Positions 62,747 through 64,000 of a DNA stretch of 64,000 bases are shown in pieces; the first letter of the stretch is position 1; each line of letters starts with the position of its first letter. The position numbers were made by a program, and so were the translations under genes. The notes under the pieces are model-generated. The model saw nothing but the letters and a program-made list of their open reading frames with translations, was not told the origin of the DNA and did no database searches. This stretch comes from CAILUG01 sp038125665 (GTDB lineage Bacteria > Pseudomonadota > Gammaproteobacteria > Pseudomonadales > Pseudohongiellaceae): positions 47,007 to 111,006 of the forward strand of contig JAYPEI010000006.1 in the NCBI GenBank assembly GCA_038125665.1, in the 5' to 3' direction.

Positions 62747-63979
62747 TTACTGCAGCTCTTCATAAGGCATCCCAACATATTGTGTTGCGATAACCTTATG
62801 CCCTTCCTCAGTATACAGAAAGTAACGACGTTCAGATTCCATAAATCTCTCGAACATTGTTGATCTATTCGGGCCGTTGTGAGTTACGTTTTGCAGCTCA
62901 TCAACATCCTCTCCTTCGAAGTTATGCAGCATATTGGATAACCACCATGAAAAGCGTTCACCATGCCATACTCGTCTTAGGGCCAAAGGGGAATAATGTC
63001 CTACAGCACTCTTGTCATTATGCAAATAGATTCGCTGTAATACTTGAATTAGTGCATTTACATCTGATGCAGCTAAATTTAGTCCCTTTGCGCCGGTCGG
63101 AGGAACTATGTGTGCCGCGTCGCCCACAAGAAATAATTTTCCGTACTGCATAGGCTCGCAGACAAAAGAACGTAACGGAGCGATAGACTTTTCAATACTA
63201 GGGCCAGTTATTAACCTTCTAGCCATTTCTGCAGGAATACGCTTTTTTAATTCATTCCAAAATAAATCATCTGACCAGTTTTCGACTTTATCGTAGGTAG
63301 GTACCTGAATATAGTATCGTGACCTAGTGCTCGACCGCATACTACATAGGGAAAACCCTCGTTCACTGCGCGCATAGATTAGTTCATGATTGACTGGAGG
63401 CGTATCGCTTAATACGCCCAGCCAACCAAAGGGATAAACACGCTCAAACTCCTGTCTATTATGTGCTGGAATACTAGCTCGGGACACTCCGTGAAAACCA
63501 TCACAACCGGCAATGTACTCACAATTTAAGCGGAATCTTTCACCTTGACAGGTGAAGGTGATGCTTGGAGAGTTAGTAATATCATGTAACTCAACTTCAC
63601 TGGCTTCATAATAAGTTGTCAGCCCGTTGCTCTCTCTTGCTTCCATTAGATCTTTGGTCAGTTCTGTTTGCCCGTAACACATTACAGAAGAGCCAGTATG
63701 AGCTTTTATATCTATACGTATCCGTGTATCACCATCAGCAATTTCGAAACCATCATGTAATTTTCCTTCTTGCTGCATTCGTTTTGCTACACCAGCTTGC
63801 TCAGCGAGGCCTACAATTCCTTGTTCAAGAATTCCAGCACGAATTCTACCAAGCACATGGGATCCACTTACACGTTCGATAATTATGTTTTCTATACCTT
63901 GTTTTGCAAGCAATTGCCCCAACAGTAATCCTGATGGGCCAGCACCTATGATGGCGATAGTAGTTTGGATATTTAGCAT
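62747..63979 (-). CDS. pobA: 4-hydroxybenzoate 3-monooxygenase
   Basis: PobA hydroxylates 4-hydroxybenzoate to protocatechuate with FAD and NADPH, feeding the beta-ketoadipate route. The 410 residues match the Pseudomonas enzyme throughout: IIGAGPSGLLLGQLLAKQGI, VLGRIRAGILEQG, YGQTELTKDLMEARE, YIAGCDGFHGVSRASIPA, RSRYYIQVP, SIAPLRSFVCEPMQYG and GDAAHIVPPTGAKGLNLAASD. It is slightly longer at the C-terminus. AGAGAG precedes the ATG. No other protocatechuate genes or a PobR regulator are visible; the window ends 21 bases upstream. Confidence 0.95.
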   Translation of the reverse strand: MLNIQTTIAIIGAGPSGLLLGQLLAKQGIENIIIERVSGSHVLGRIRAGILEQGIVGLAEQAGVAKRMQQEGKLHDGFEIADGDTRIRIDIKAHTGSSVMCYGQTELTKDLMEARESNGLTTYYEASEVELHDITNSPSITFTCQGERFRLNCEYIAGCDGFHGVSRASIPAHNRQEFERVYPFGWLGVLSDTPPVNHELIYARSERGFSLCSMRSSTRSRYYIQVPTYDKVENWSDDLFWNELKKRIPAEMARRLITGPSIEKSIAPLRSFVCEPMQYGKLFLVGDAAHIVPPTGAKGLNLAASDVNALIQVLQRIYLHNDKSAVGHYSPLALRRVWHGERFSWWLSNMLHNFEGEDVDELQNVTHNGPNRSTMFERFMESERRYFLYTEEGHKVIATQYVGMPYEELQ

Positions 63980-64000
63980 AATCTCTCTTAACTATTTTAT

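Noticed and set aside
1..64000. tRNA, rRNA, CRISPR array, insertion sequence or replication origin
   Set aside because: Reading both strands I found no cloverleaf-like segment in the gaps, no regularly spaced direct repeats, no transposase, and no DnaA-box cluster. A covariance-model scan would be the decisive test for RNA genes.

Overview
The window reads as a chromosome segment of an AT-leaning gammaproteobacterium, probably a free-living aerobic heterotroph. The evidence is gene order: glnD-yffB-dapD-dapE beside map, then rpsB-tsf-pyrH-frr-uppS-cdsA-dxr-rseP-bamA-skp-lpxD-fabZ-lpxA-lpxB-rnhB-dnaE-accA-tilS-pyrG-kdsA-eno-ftsB-ispDF-truD-surE-pcm, and the rpmF-fabDG-acpP-fabF-pabC-mltG-tmk-holB block. 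This is the arrangement known from Pseudomonas-like gammaproteobacteria. A marine or brackish lifestyle is only an inference, from the sulfatase and quinoprotein locus. No tRNA, rRNA, CRISPR array, insertion sequence or plasmid/phage module was recognised.

Left accessory region (1-8292). After a truncated methyltransferase end comes a leftward set: secreted sulfatase, nucleoside:H+ symporter-type MFS carrier, lipoprotein dihaem cytochrome c, and periplasmic PQQ-type dehydrogenase. Facing it across a 461-base regulatory gap is a Tat-exported TIM-barrel isomerase-like protein, whose stop overlaps the start of rsmJ (16S rRNA methyltransferase). The sulfatase, carrier, cytochrome and dehydrogenase look like one periplasmic desulfation, oxidation and uptake unit of unknown substrate. 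This is the best candidate in the window for an undescribed pathway.

Core region (8301-53401). Leftward genes map, glnD, yffB, dapD and dapE cover N-terminal Met removal, PII nitrogen signalling and lysine/diaminopimelate synthesis. Rightward, starting from an rpsB promoter with a GC-rich discriminator, the genes cover translation factors, UMP kinase, isoprenoid and undecaprenyl lipid synthesis, outer-membrane assembly, lipid A, DNA polymerase III, acetyl-CoA carboxylase, tRNA-Ile lysidine, CTP, KDO, enolase and cell division. IspD and IspF are a single fused protein. After pcm, the usual nlpD-rpoS is replaced by a DUF368 membrane protein and then the fatty-acid operon. That operon has yceD and rpmF but lacks plsX and fabH at their usual place. 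yceD appears to have a very short or absent leader.

Right region (53502-64000). This is a looser mix: LldD-type hydroxyacid oxidase, gamma-glutamyltransferase, an AlkB-like dioxygenase, a small frameshifted gene remnant, glutathione reductase, an orphan tyrosine recombinase beside a 13-bp inverted repeat, the tail-specific protease Prc with an acidic C-terminal extension, and 4-hydroxybenzoate 3-monooxygenase (PobA). The Pseudomonas-type pilZ-tatD pair that normally follows holB is absent.
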